Positions 1-7,089 of a DNA stretch of 64,000 bases are shown here, piece by piece. A program made the translations under genes and the position numbers. The notes beneath the pieces were generated by a model, which ran no database searches, was not told where the DNA came from, and saw only the letters and a program-made list of their open reading frames with translations. Within the stretch, counting starts at the first letter, position 1, and each line of letters opens with the position of its first letter. The stretch lies in the NCBI RefSeq assembly GCF_900631615.1, contig NZ_LR131273.1:1612001-1676000 (forward strand). Reading direction: 5' to 3'. This DNA comes from Tsukamurella paurometabola (GTDB lineage: Bacteria; Actinomycetota; Actinomycetes; Mycobacteriales; Mycobacteriaceae).

Positions 1-137
1 GTGCTCACGAGGGCGCGCACGGCCCAGAAGGTGCCGGCGGCGAGCACGACGGCGAGGATGGTGGCGATGCCGCGGCGCAGCAGGACCGGGGCCGGCGTCA
101 TCATGCCGGTGACGGGGGAGGGCCAGCGTGTCGTCAT
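1..137 (-). CDS. MCE family protein, N-terminal fragment
   Basis: The 3' part lies beyond the window edge. The visible 45 residues start MTTRWPSPVTG and contain one hydrophobic segment (about residues 22-42, IATILAVVLAAGTFWAVRALV) after an arginine pair. This is the usual N-terminal anchor of Mce proteins, periplasmic substrate-binding subunits of lipid and steroid importers. It starts 4 bp after the second YrbE gene in the same direction, which is the standard yrbEA-yrbEB-mceA order. The family call rests mainly on this position, because the MCE domain itself is not in the window. Confidence 0.75.
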   Translation of the reverse strand, partial: MTTRWPSPVTGMMTPAPVLLRRGIATILAVVLAAGTFWAVRALVS

Positions 138-141
138 GCGG

Positions 142-999
142 TCACCCCCGGAACACCAGTTCGCTGCTCGCGCCCCAGATGCCGAGGGTCATCAGCATGT
201 CGAGGACGACGATGGCGACCATCGAGGCGCGGACGGCGCGGCCCGACGCGACGCCGACGCCCTCGGGCCCACCGGCGGCGAAGAAGCCCTGGTAGCAGTG
301 GATGAGGATGACGGCGCAGATGAAGACGACGACCTTCGCGATGGAGGCCACGAGGTCCGCGGGGGAGAGGAACTGCTGGAAGTAGTGCTCGTAGGTTCCG
401 GCCGCGTCGCCCTGCGCCAGCACGACGATCGTGCTCGAGGCGAAGAAGCTGACGATGATGGCGATGAGGAAGATCGGGACGATCGCGACGACGCCCGCGA
501 TCATGCGGGTGCTCACGACGAAGGAGATGGAGCGCAGGCCGAGCGCCTCGAGCGCGTCGATCTCCTCGGTGATGCGCATCGCGCCGATCTCCGCGGTCAT
601 CCGGCACCCGGCCTGGACGGCGAATCCGGCGGCGGCGAGGATCGGGGCGAACTCGCGGGTGTTGGCGAGCGCCGCGATGACGCCGGTGAGCGGGCCCATG
701 CCGAGCAGGTCGAGCGCCGCGAAGGCCTGGACGGCCACGGTGCCGCCCACGGCGAGGCCGAGGACCACCATCATCAGCGACGTGCCGCCGCCCACGATCA
801 CGGCGCCGCGCCCCCAGGTGAGGTCCGTGATGGTGCGCACCGTCTGCTTGGGGTAGTTCCGCAGGGCGTGCGGGATCTGCGCGACGGAGGTGACGACGAA
901 GGACACCATCTGGCCGAGGCGCGCGAGGGTGCCGCGGAGCGAATCCGTCACCCGTCCGGCGGTGCGGAAGCCTCTCGGGCGGTAGGGGGCGATGGTCAC
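142..999 (-). CDS. YrbE/MlaE-family ABC permease, B subunit of an mce operon
   Basis: The 285-residue integral membrane protein has the permease core typical of MlaE/YrbE proteins, including GAMRITEEIDALEALGLRSI, the cytoplasmic coupling segment with conserved E-E-DAL residues. With its partner it forms the transmembrane channel of an Mce lipid importer driven by an Mkl-type ATPase encoded elsewhere. It starts 3 bp after the stop of the A subunit, indicating translational coupling. Length is normal for the family. Substrate (fatty acid, cholesterol or other) cannot be told from the sequence. Confidence 0.9.
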   Translation of the reverse strand: MTIAPYRPRGFRTAGRVTDSLRGTLARLGQMVSFVVTSVAQIPHALRNYPKQTVRTITDLTWGRGAVIVGGGTSLMMVVLGLAVGGTVAVQAFAALDLLGMGPLTGVIAALANTREFAPILAAAGFAVQAGCRMTAEIGAMRITEEIDALEALGLRSISFVVSTRMIAGVVAIVPIFLIAIIVSFFASSTIVVLAQGDAAGTYEHYFQQFLSPADLVASIAKVVVFICAVILIHCYQGFFAAGGPEGVGVASGRAVRASMVAIVVLDMLMTLGIWGASSELVFRG

Positions 1000-1002
1000 G
1001 GG

Positions 1003-1857
1003 TCAGCCCACCCTCATCGGGAAATAGGTCGTGTAGATCTGGGTGAGCGCGAAGTTGAGCACGATGATGCCGACGGTGGAGACCACCACCGTGGTGTTCA
1101 CCGCGTCGGCGACGCCGCGTGCGCCGCCCTTCGCCTCGAGGCCGTGCTGGCAGCCGAGGACGGCGATCATGATGCCGAAGATCGCGGCCTTGACCAGCGC
1201 GAAGCCGAAGTCGCGGGTGGTGGCGTAGGCGCCGAAGCTGAGCCAGTAGCTGCCCGGGGTCACGTTCTGTCCGGCGACGGCGAGGTAGTAGGCGGCACCG
1301 ATGCCGACGACCGTGATGAAGACGCAGAGCAGCGGCGCGACGAAGGCGGAGGCGAGGATCCGCGGGACCACGAGCCTGCGGACGGGGTCGATGCCCATGA
1401 CCCGCATGGCGTCGACCTCCTCGCGGATGGTGCGTGAGCCGAGGTCGGCGGCGATCGCGGAGGCGCCGGCGCCGCCGAGGAGGAGCCCGGCGGCCATGGG
1501 CGCGGCCTGCTGGATCACGGTGAGGCCGCTCGCGGCACCCATGAGTGAGCCGGCACCGATCTGGTTGACGATGCTGCCGATCTGGATGGTCACGATGACG
1601 CCGAACGGGATGGCCATGAGGAACGCGGGGACCGCGGTGACGCTGACCAGGAACCACGCCTGGACGACGATCTCGCGAACCGCGATGCGGCCGCGGAGGA
1701 GGTCCGCCAGCATGGCGACCACGGAGTGGAGCACGAGTTCGACGGTGCGGCCGAGCGTGCGGACGGGTCCGAGGGCGTTGGCGTCGAGGTTCGTACGGAG
1801 GGTGTCGATCGCGCCGGGCCGCGCGACGGGCGACTCCTGAGACGATTGCGATGTCAT
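1003..1857 (-). CDS. YrbE/MlaE-family ABC permease, A subunit of an mce operon
   Basis: First gene of the mce operon seen here, 284 residues. It has several hydrophobic segments and the family coupling motif SRTIREEVDAMRVMGIDPVR. The N-terminal 25 residues are polar, followed by the amphipathic region usual for YrbE proteins. A strong Shine-Dalgarno sequence (AGGAGGTGA) sits just upstream of the ATG at 1857, which fixes the start. It is divergent from rpsF across about 200 bp. It pairs with the B subunit downstream and acts in the inner membrane. Confidence 0.9.
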   Translation of the reverse strand: MTSQSSQESPVARPGAIDTLRTNLDANALGPVRTLGRTVELVLHSVVAMLADLLRGRIAVREIVVQAWFLVSVTAVPAFLMAIPFGVIVTIQIGSIVNQIGAGSLMGAASGLTVIQQAAPMAAGLLLGGAGASAIAADLGSRTIREEVDAMRVMGIDPVRRLVVPRILASAFVAPLLCVFITVVGIGAAYYLAVAGQNVTPGSYWLSFGAYATTRDFGFALVKAAIFGIMIAVLGCQHGLEAKGGARGVADAVNTTVVVSTVGIIVLNFALTQIYTTYFPMRVG

Positions 1858-1974
1858 AGCTCACCTCCTTCCTGGCACATGTTAGGGAATGTTCTCTATC
1901 CGGGCGGGTTTTTCCGGTGAATTTTCAGATTCGCTCGTCAGTCCGCTGATTTCGCTGGTGGCGAGGGGTTGGGG

Positions 1975-2042
1975 TACCCTGGTCCGGTTGCCTGTCGGGC
2001 AACGCTCCTGCCGTGGAGAGTCCACGGCCGCATAGTCCATAG
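1975..2042 (+). promoter_or_regulatory. rpsF promoter and structured leader
   Basis: TACCCT at 1975-1980 can serve as a -10 box, with TTCGCT 18 bp upstream as a weak -35. The leader then holds two clean hairpins: GTTGCC/GGCAAC at 1987-2003 and CCGTGGA/TCCACGG at 2011-2027, before the ribosome site AGGAGG. Leaders of rpsF operons often bind the S6:S18 complex for feedback control. Whether these hairpins do so is inference. Confidence 0.4.
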
Positions 2043-2059
2043 GAGGAGGCGAAAAGCCC

Positions 2060-2344
2060 ATGCGTAATTACGAACTGATGGTGATCCTGGATCCGAGCCT
2101 GGATGAGCGCACCGTCGCGCCCTCGCTGGAGACCTTCCTGAACGTGGTCCGCAAGGACGGCGGATCGGTCGGGAACGTCGACATCTGGGGCAAGCGCCGT
2201 CTTGCTTACGAGATCTCCAAGAACGCCGAAGGCATCTACGCGGTGATCGATCTGACCGCCGAGCCGGCGACCGTCAACGAGCTGGATCGCCAGCTCAAGC
2301 TGAACGAGTCGGTGCTGCGCACTAAGGTGCTGCGGCAGAACTAG
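2060..2344 (+). CDS. rpsF: 30S ribosomal protein bS6
   Basis: The 94 residues match bS6 throughout: the start [16 protein letters not shown], the central [10 protein letters not shown], and the [18 protein letters not shown] end. bS6 binds bS18 in the platform of the small subunit. It is the first gene of the rpsF-ssb-rpsR-rplI operon, with an AGGAGGAGG-like ribosome site in the leader. The order matches mycobacteria, where this block lies close to the chromosome origin. Confidence 0.97.
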   Translation: MRNYELMVILDPSLDERTVAPSLETFLNVVRKDGGSVGNVDIWGKRRLAYEISKNAEGIYAVIDLTAEPATVNELDRQLKLNESVLRTKVLRQN

Positions 2345-2371
2345 TCGCGCACTAACGACAGGGAGAGACAC

Positions 2372-2905
2372 ATGGCAGGCGACACGATCATCACGGTCAT
2401 CGGCAATCTGACGGCGGATCCGGAGCTGCGCTTCACCCCGTCGGGTGCGGCGGTGGCCAACTTCACCGTCGCCTCCACGCCCCGCACCTTCGACCGGAAC
2501 ACCAACGAGTGGAAGGACGGCGAGGCGCTGTTCCTGCGCTGCAACATCTGGCGTGAGGCGGCGGAGAACGTCGCCGAATCGCTGACGAAGGGCACGCGCG
2601 TCATCGTCTCCGGCCGGCTCAAGCAGCGGTCGTACGACGACCGCGAGGGCCAGCGGCGCACGGTGGTGGAACTCGAGGTCGACGAGATCGGCCCCTCCCT
2701 CCGGTACGCGACGGCGAAGCCGACGCGCACGCAGCGCGGCGGTGGCGGCGGCGGTTTCGGTGGCGGCGGTCAGGGCGGCGGTGGCGGTTACAGCCAGCCC
2801 GCTCAGCAGGCCCCGCGCCAGAACCAGCCCGCAGACGATCCGTGGGGCAGCGCCCCCGCGGCCGGGAGCAGCTTCGGCGGCGGCAACGACGATCCGCCGT
2901 TCTGA
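2372..2905 (+). CDS. ssb: Single-stranded DNA-binding protein
   Basis: 177 residues. The N-terminal OB fold (about residues 1-115) begins [20 protein letters not shown] and includes [19 protein letters not shown] glycine/glutamine-rich linker follows (about 120-160). The acidic tail ends DDPPF, the contact peptide for SSB partner proteins. It coats single-stranded DNA in replication, recombination and repair. It lies 27 bp after rpsF in the same operon, the usual actinobacterial arrangement. Confidence 0.97.
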   Translation: MAGDTIITVIGNLTADPELRFTPSGAAVANFTVASTPRTFDRNTNEWKDGEALFLRCNIWREAAENVAESLTKGTRVIVSGRLKQRSYDDREGQRRTVVELEVDEIGPSLRYATAKPTRTQRGGGGGGFGGGGQGGGGGYSQPAQQAPRQNQPADDPWGSAPAAGSSFGGGNDDPPF

Positions 2906-2982
2906 TCCCCGGGATCGAACACTGTGAAGGCGTCCCGGCCCGCCGGGCGCCGAAGTAGACCTCATCAAGGAGTACCAACACC

Positions 2983-3240
2983 ATGGCCGGTAAGGGCAAT
3001 GGCCGGAAGGTGCGCGTCGAGAAGGCCGTCAAGGCCAAGGCGTGCACGTTCTGCAAGGAGAAGAACACCAAGATCGACTACAAGGACACCACGCTGCTGC
3101 GTCGGTTCCTGTCGGAGCGGGGCAAGATCCGCAGCCGTCGCGTGACGGGCAACTGCGTCCAGCACCAGCGCGACATCGCGATCGCCGTCAAGAACGCGCG
3201 TGAGGTGGCACTGCTGCCGTTCACGTCGACGACCCGCTAA
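2983..3240 (+). CDS. rpsR: 30S ribosomal protein bS18, zinc-binding (C+) form
   Basis: 85 residues with basic ends and the bS18 core [21 protein letters not shown]21, C24, C58 and H61 form a zinc-ribbon set, so this is the metal-loaded C+ paralogue. Mycobacteria also carry a cysteine-free copy made under zinc starvation, and none is seen here. The gene lies between ssb and rplI, and the ribosome site AAGGAG precedes the ATG. Confidence 0.96.
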   Translation: MAGKGNGRKVRVEKAVKAKACTFCKEKNTKIDYKDTTLLRRFLSERGKIRSRRVTGNCVQHQRDIAIAVKNAREVALLPFTSTTR

Positions 3241-3254
3241 GGAGGGGTGAAGAA

Positions 3255-3707
3255 ATGAAGCTCATCCTCACCGCCGACGTCGACAACCTGGGCGCCCCGG
3301 GCGACACCGTCGAGGTCAAGGACGGCTACGGCCGCAACTACCTGCTGCCCCGCGGTCTCGCGATCGTCGCCACCCGTGGCGCCGAGAAGCAGGTCGAGGG
3401 CATCCGCCGCAGCCAGGAGGCCAAGCGCGTCCGCGGCCTCGATCACGCCAACGAGCTGAAGCAGGCCATCGAGGGCCTGGAGTCCGTCTCGCTGACCGTG
3501 AAGACCGCCGATTCGGGCAAGCTGTTCGGCTCGGTCACCGCTGCCGATGTCGCCGCCGCGCTGAAGGCCGCCGGCGGCCCGTCGGTCGACAAGCGCAGCA
3601 TCGAGCTGCCGCAGGGGCACATCAAGTCCACGGGTTCGTTCCCCGTGGTCGTGGTGCTGCACCCCGACGTGCGCGCCAAGTTCGCGCTCACCGTCGCCGC
3701 GCAGTAA
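3255..3707 (+). CDS. rplI: 50S ribosomal protein bL9
   Basis: 150 residues, normal for bL9. The N-terminal domain has the signature [21 protein letters not shown], followed by a charged connecting helix and a C-terminal domain that includes [10 protein letters not shown]. It binds 23S rRNA at the base of the L1 stalk. A GGAGGGG ribosome site lies in the 14-bp gap after rpsR. It is the last gene of the operon, and a strong terminator follows. Confidence 0.97.
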   Translation: MKLILTADVDNLGAPGDTVEVKDGYGRNYLLPRGLAIVATRGAEKQVEGIRRSQEAKRVRGLDHANELKQAIEGLESVSLTVKTADSGKLFGSVTAADVAAALKAAGGPSVDKRSIELPQGHIKSTGSFPVVVVLHPDVRAKFALTVAAQ

Positions 3708-3722
3708 CGTTCTCCGAACGCC

Positions 3723-3756
3723 AGAACCCCCATCGCCCTCGGGCGGTGGGGGTTCT
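3723..3756 (+). terminator. Rho-independent-type terminator of the rpsF-rplI operon
   Basis: AGAACCCCCATCGCCC (3723-3738) pairs with GGGCGGTGGGGGTTCT (3741-3756) with one G-T wobble, giving a 16-bp stem and a 2-base loop. There is no long T tract, as is common in actinobacteria. It lies 15 bp after rplI and 17 bp before the end of the convergent gene, so it may serve both directions. Confidence 0.85.
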
Positions 3757-3773
3757 GTGCGTCGTGGGGTCGC

Positions 3774-4268
3774 TCAGACCGTGATCGTGCCGACGCAGGG
3801 CGTGCTGGTCTGGGTTCCGATCCACTCGCTGCCCGCGCCGGTCTTGATGACCAGGTTGAAGGTCACGGCGCCCTTGCCGGTGGTGACGGGCGTCTTGTTC
3901 AGGACGGGCAGCTGGCCGACACCGTTGAGCTTGGCGCTGCCGAACTTGCCGGTGGTCGTGTTGTTCCACGACAGCGTCGCGGACGAGGCGAACTGGCTCA
4001 GGACCAGGTCGCGGGCGCTCGCGTCGCCGGTCGCGCCGACCAGGATCTGTCCCTTGCCGCCGACGGTGGCGGTCACCTTCCAGGTCAGCATCTGGCCGCC
4101 GACCACGAACATGGGGTTGGCGCTCGTGCAGGTGGCGGTGGCCGTGGCGGGCTTCGGCTTGGGGGCGGGGTTCGGGGCCGCCCCGGCGGGCCCGATGGCG
4201 CACGTGGCGGTGGCCGCGAGCGCGACCGCGACGCCGGCTGTGCGCGCCGTGATCGTGGAGGTGTTCAT
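3774..4268 (-). CDS. Secreted protein of unknown function
   Basis: 164 residues. The N-terminus MNTSTITARTAGVAVALAAT forms a signal peptide ending near CAIGPAGAA. The mature part is rich in Thr, Ala and Gly, with cysteines in ATCTSANP and TPCVG that could form one disulfide. It resembles the small secreted proteins of mycobacteria and relatives that have a beta-sandwich-like pattern, but no family is recognised. The start was chosen at the ATG at 4268, which has GGAAGGA upstream; a longer reading frame exists but has no signal peptide. Confidence 0.7.
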   Translation of the reverse strand: MNTSTITARTAGVAVALAATATCAIGPAGAAPNPAPKPKPATATATCTSANPMFVVGGQMLTWKVTATVGGKGQILVGATGDASARDLVLSQFASSATLSWNNTTTGKFGSAKLNGVGQLPVLNKTPVTTGKGAVTFNLVIKTGAGSEWIGTQTSTPCVGTITV

Positions 4269-4759
4269 CGGGTGGATCCTTCCGCAGTCGATGATGCACC
4301 GATCAGAATACGCGGCGGCGGGTGCCGGAAGAAGGTGCACCGTCGTTGGGTGACGCGTTCGCGCTGGTCGGGGGCCCAGCAGGTGACCGGCGGGTAACAA
4401 CGGAGGGTGGTTTTCGCTGCGCCACAGTGACCGATTCACTCACGACACGCCCGAATGTCAGGTCGGTGCGACACGCGGGGGAATCTCGATCCACAGCGGT
4501 GGGTATGCCACCCACCCGCACTGACCTGCTGCGACGCACGAAATGCGCAAAACTCTCCACAGGTTTTCCCCATCGGTCCACACCGTCGTCCCCATCCTGA
4601 CCGCGCGCCCTCCACAGCGCGCCCACAGATTCATCCACAGCTCCGCTTTGCGGTCCCGACCCGAGCGCCTAGCGTTCACGTGCGTCGGTCGCGCGCCCGT
4701 GCGGGAGTTCGAGATCCGGAAACCTGTCAGGGGTCCGCGGTAGACCGATCGGAGAACTG
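4269..4759. other. Intergenic region upstream of dnaB with clustered CCACA motifs
   Basis: 491 bp without a convincing gene. Between 4488 and 4640 there are six CCACA-containing sites, the best being TCTCCACAGG (4554-4563) and TTCATCCACA (4630-4639). They resemble DnaA boxes (consensus TTGTCCACA in actinobacteria). The region also holds the promoters of the divergent secreted-protein gene and dnaB. The replication origin normally lies by dnaA-dnaN, so these sites may be for regulation or DnaA titration. That role is inference. Confidence 0.4.
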
Positions 4760-6217
4760 GTGAAGTCCCCGCCGCTCGTCGGCGGTGGGCGCGAGAGAGG
4801 CGGGTGCGCGGTGTCGGTCACGGACGAGCAGGAGTTCACTCCGGGTCCTGTGGGCCGGCCGGAGCCCACTCCCGACGGTCCGCCCGCCGAGGACTTCGGG
4901 CGCCAGCCCCCGCAGGACATCGCGGCCGAGCAGTCCGTGCTCGGCGCCATGATGCTCTCCAAGGACGCCATCGCGGACGTCCTCGAGGTGATCAGCCCCG
5001 GCGACTTCTACCGGCCCGCGCACCAGTCGGTGTACGACGCCATTCTCGACCTGTACGGCGCGGGCGAGCCCGCGGACGCCGTGACCGTCTCCGCGACCCT
5101 CGACCGCAAGGGCGAGCTCAAGCGCGTCGGCGGCGCCCCCTACCTGCACACGCTCATCTCCACCGTGCCCACCGCGGCCAACGCGGGCTACTACGCGGAG
5201 ATCGTCGCCGAGAAGGCGATCCTCCGGCGCCTCGTCGAGGCGGGGACCAGGATCGTCCAGTACGGCTACTCGGGTTCCGACGGTGCCGATGTCGCCGAGG
5301 TCGTGGACCGGGCGCAGGCCGCCGTCTACGACGTCACCGAGCGCAAGGCCTCCGAGGACTACGTGGTCCTCGAGGAACTGCTGCAGCCGACGATGGACGA
5401 GATCGACGCGATCGCCTCGCGCGGCGGCGTGAGCATGGGCGTGCCCACCGGTTTCACCGACTTCGACGCCCTGACCAACGGCCTGCACGCCGGCCAGATG
5501 ATCATCATCGCCGGCCGCCCCGGTGCGGGTAAGTCCACGGTGGCGCTCGACATCCTGCGCTCCTGCTCCATCGCGCACGGCATGGCGGGCGCACTGTTCA
5601 GCCTCGAGATGAGCAAGACCGAGGTGGTCATGCGCCTGCTGTCGGCGGAGGCGCGGATCAAGCTGGCCGACATGCGTTCGGGCAAGATGTCCGACGACGA
5701 CTGGACGCGGCTGGCCCGCCGCATGTCGGAGATCTCCGAGGCGCCGCTCTTCGTCGACGACTCGCCGAACCTCACGATGATGGAGATCCGCGCGAAGGCG
5801 CGCCGGCTCAAGCAGCGGCACGATCTCAAGCTCATCGTCATCGACTACCTGCAGCTGATGACCTCGGGCAAGAAGGTCGAATCCCGCCAGCAGGAGGTCT
5901 CGGAGTTCTCCCGCCAGCTCAAGCTGCTCGCGAAGGAGCTCGAGGTCCCCCTGATCGCCGTCGCGCAGCTCAACCGTGGTCCCGAGCAGCGCACCGATAA
6001 GAAGCCCCAGGTGGCCGACCTCCGTGAGTCGGGCTCGCTCGAGCAGGACGCCGACATGGTCGTCCTGGTGCACCGCCCCGACGCGTACGAGCGCGACGAC
6101 CCCCGCGCCGGCGAGGCCGACTTCATCCTCGGCAAGCACCGCGCCGGCCCCACCGCGACCGTCACCGTCGCCCACCAGCTGCACTACTCCCGGTTCGTGG
6201 ACATGGCCAAGGGCTGA
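4760..6217 (+). CDS. dnaB: Replicative DNA helicase
   Basis: 485 residues. The N-terminal DnaB domain starts at about residue 50 (PQDIAAEQSVLGAMM). The RecA-like helicase domain has Walker A GRPGAGKST (252-260), Walker B in LIVIDYLQLM, and the arginine-rich end FILGKHRAGPT. It unwinds DNA at the replication fork. Many mycobacterial dnaB genes carry an intein; this one has none. The GTG at 4760 has GGAG five bases upstream. A GTG at 4811 is an alternative start that gives MSVTDEQEF. The transposon end begins 11 bp after the stop. Confidence 0.96.
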   Translation: MKSPPLVGGGRERGGCAVSVTDEQEFTPGPVGRPEPTPDGPPAEDFGRQPPQDIAAEQSVLGAMMLSKDAIADVLEVISPGDFYRPAHQSVYDAILDLYGAGEPADAVTVSATLDRKGELKRVGGAPYLHTLISTVPTAANAGYYAEIVAEKAILRRLVEAGTRIVQYGYSGSDGADVAEVVDRAQAAVYDVTERKASEDYVVLEELLQPTMDEIDAIASRGGVSMGVPTGFTDFDALTNGLHAGQMIIIAGRPGAGKSTVALDILRSCSIAHGMAGALFSLEMSKTEVVMRLLSAEARIKLADMRSGKMSDDDWTRLARRMSEISEAPLFVDDSPNLTMMEIRAKARRLKQRHDLKLIVIDYLQLMTSGKKVESRQQEVSEFSRQLKLLAKELEVPLIAVAQLNRGPEQRTDKKPQVADLRESGSLEQDADMVVLVHRPDAYERDDPRAGEADFILGKHRAGPTATVTVAHQLHYSRFVDMAKG

Positions 6218-6227
6218 CCCTCCCCGT

Positions 6228-6296
6228 TGTAGGGTCCCAGATTCCGTGGCGGAATCCCAAGCTACGTGGCGGACAGTTGGCGGATCCGCCAACTGT
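6228..6296. repeat. Left transposon end with TnsB-type binding repeats and a perfect palindrome
   Basis: After the terminal TGTAGGGTCCC there are three direct repeats, GTGGCGGA at 6246-6253 and 6266-6273 and TTGGCGGA at 6277-6284, then an inverted copy TCCGCCAA at 6285-6292. The last two form the centre of a perfect 24-bp palindrome (6273-6296, arms ACAGTTGGCGGA). The first repeat is itself inside a smaller dyad (6241-6255). Repeats of this kind are bound by TnsB-type transposases. The palindrome lies upstream of tnsA and could also be an operator. Confidence 0.75.
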
Positions 6297-6354
6297 TTGG
6301 GACACGCCGGGGCACGTCCCCGCATCTGAGGGCGGAAGTGGCACCGTCAAGACC

Positions 6355-7089
6355 ATGTCGCCCGGCAGCTCCGCGGGGACCGCGGTGGAAGTATCGTTCC
6401 GCCGCGGTGAGGACCTCTGTGAGCGGACCGTGGAGTGGAAGTCGGCCGCAATGGAGGACCTTCGCGAGGCAGCGCCGTGGCGCACATTTCGCTGGTATCG
6501 AGGGCAGAAACACTACTCGGGGTGGTACTGGTCGAGCACTACCCGCGATCTGGTGATCTATGAGTCCCGCCTGGAGCTCGCTAACCTGATGCTCGCAGAC
6601 TTCGACGATCGGGTTCGGGGCATCGTGGCCCAGCCTTTCCTTCTCGCGACTGAGGTCGATGGTGTCCTGCGGAGGCACGTTCCGGACTTCCTACTCGATA
6701 CTGATTCCGGCCCGGTCGTCGTTGACGTAAAGCCTGCTCGAAGGCTTGATAATGATGATGTTGCAAGGGTTTTGAACTTGACTCGGGATGTCGTCGAGGC
6801 CAAGGGGTGGCGATACGAGGTCGCCACCGAGCCGCCGCCGCGGAGGGCCGCGAATGTCAGATTCCTCGCTGGCTATCGGCGCGAGAGTGCAATCGTGCCT
6901 GACCATTGCGAGGCGGTTCAGGCGGTCGCTCAGGTGGGATTGACGATTGGTGCTCTCATCGATCGGATGCCAGATCGTCCTGACGCGAGCGTGCGAGCGG
7001 CGGTGCTGCACTTGATATGGCGGCGTCGGCTGCACGTCGACATTGACGCCGCAATCACTAGTCGCACTCAGATTTCGAGGGTCTTGTGA
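6355..7089 (+). CDS. tnsA: TnsA-like transposon endonuclease
   Basis: 244 residues. The restriction-type nuclease fold is supported by E70 (YESRLE), D111 (HVPDFLL) and K126 (VVVDVKPAR), spaced as the catalytic E-D-K set of TnsA. TnsA cuts the 5' ends of the element so that transposition is cut-and-paste. The C-terminal half has the helical pattern expected of the TnsC-contact domain. The ATG at 6355 was chosen; longer frames would start inside the transposon-end palindrome. The stop overlaps the tnsB start. Confidence 0.85.
   Translation: MSPGSSAGTAVEVSFRRGEDLCERTVEWKSAAMEDLREAAPWRTFRWYRGQKHYSGWYWSSTTRDLVIYESRLELANLMLADFDDRVRGIVAQPFLLATEVDGVLRRHVPDFLLDTDSGPVVVDVKPARRLDNDDVARVLNLTRDVVEAKGWRYEVATEPPPRRAANVRFLAGYRRESAIVPDHCEAVQAVAQVGLTIGALIDRMPDRPDASVRAAVLHLIWRRRLHVDIDAAITSRTQISRVL

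Noticed and set aside
1-1437. Long plus-strand reading frame of 478 residues opposite the yrbE genes
   Set aside because: It is Asp/Gly/His-rich shadow sequence of GC-rich DNA; the minus-strand YrbE permeases have family motifs and a strong ribosome site.
4488-4640. Replication origin
   Set aside because: CCACA motifs are present, but dnaA and dnaN are not adjacent and there is no clear AT-rich unwinding region.
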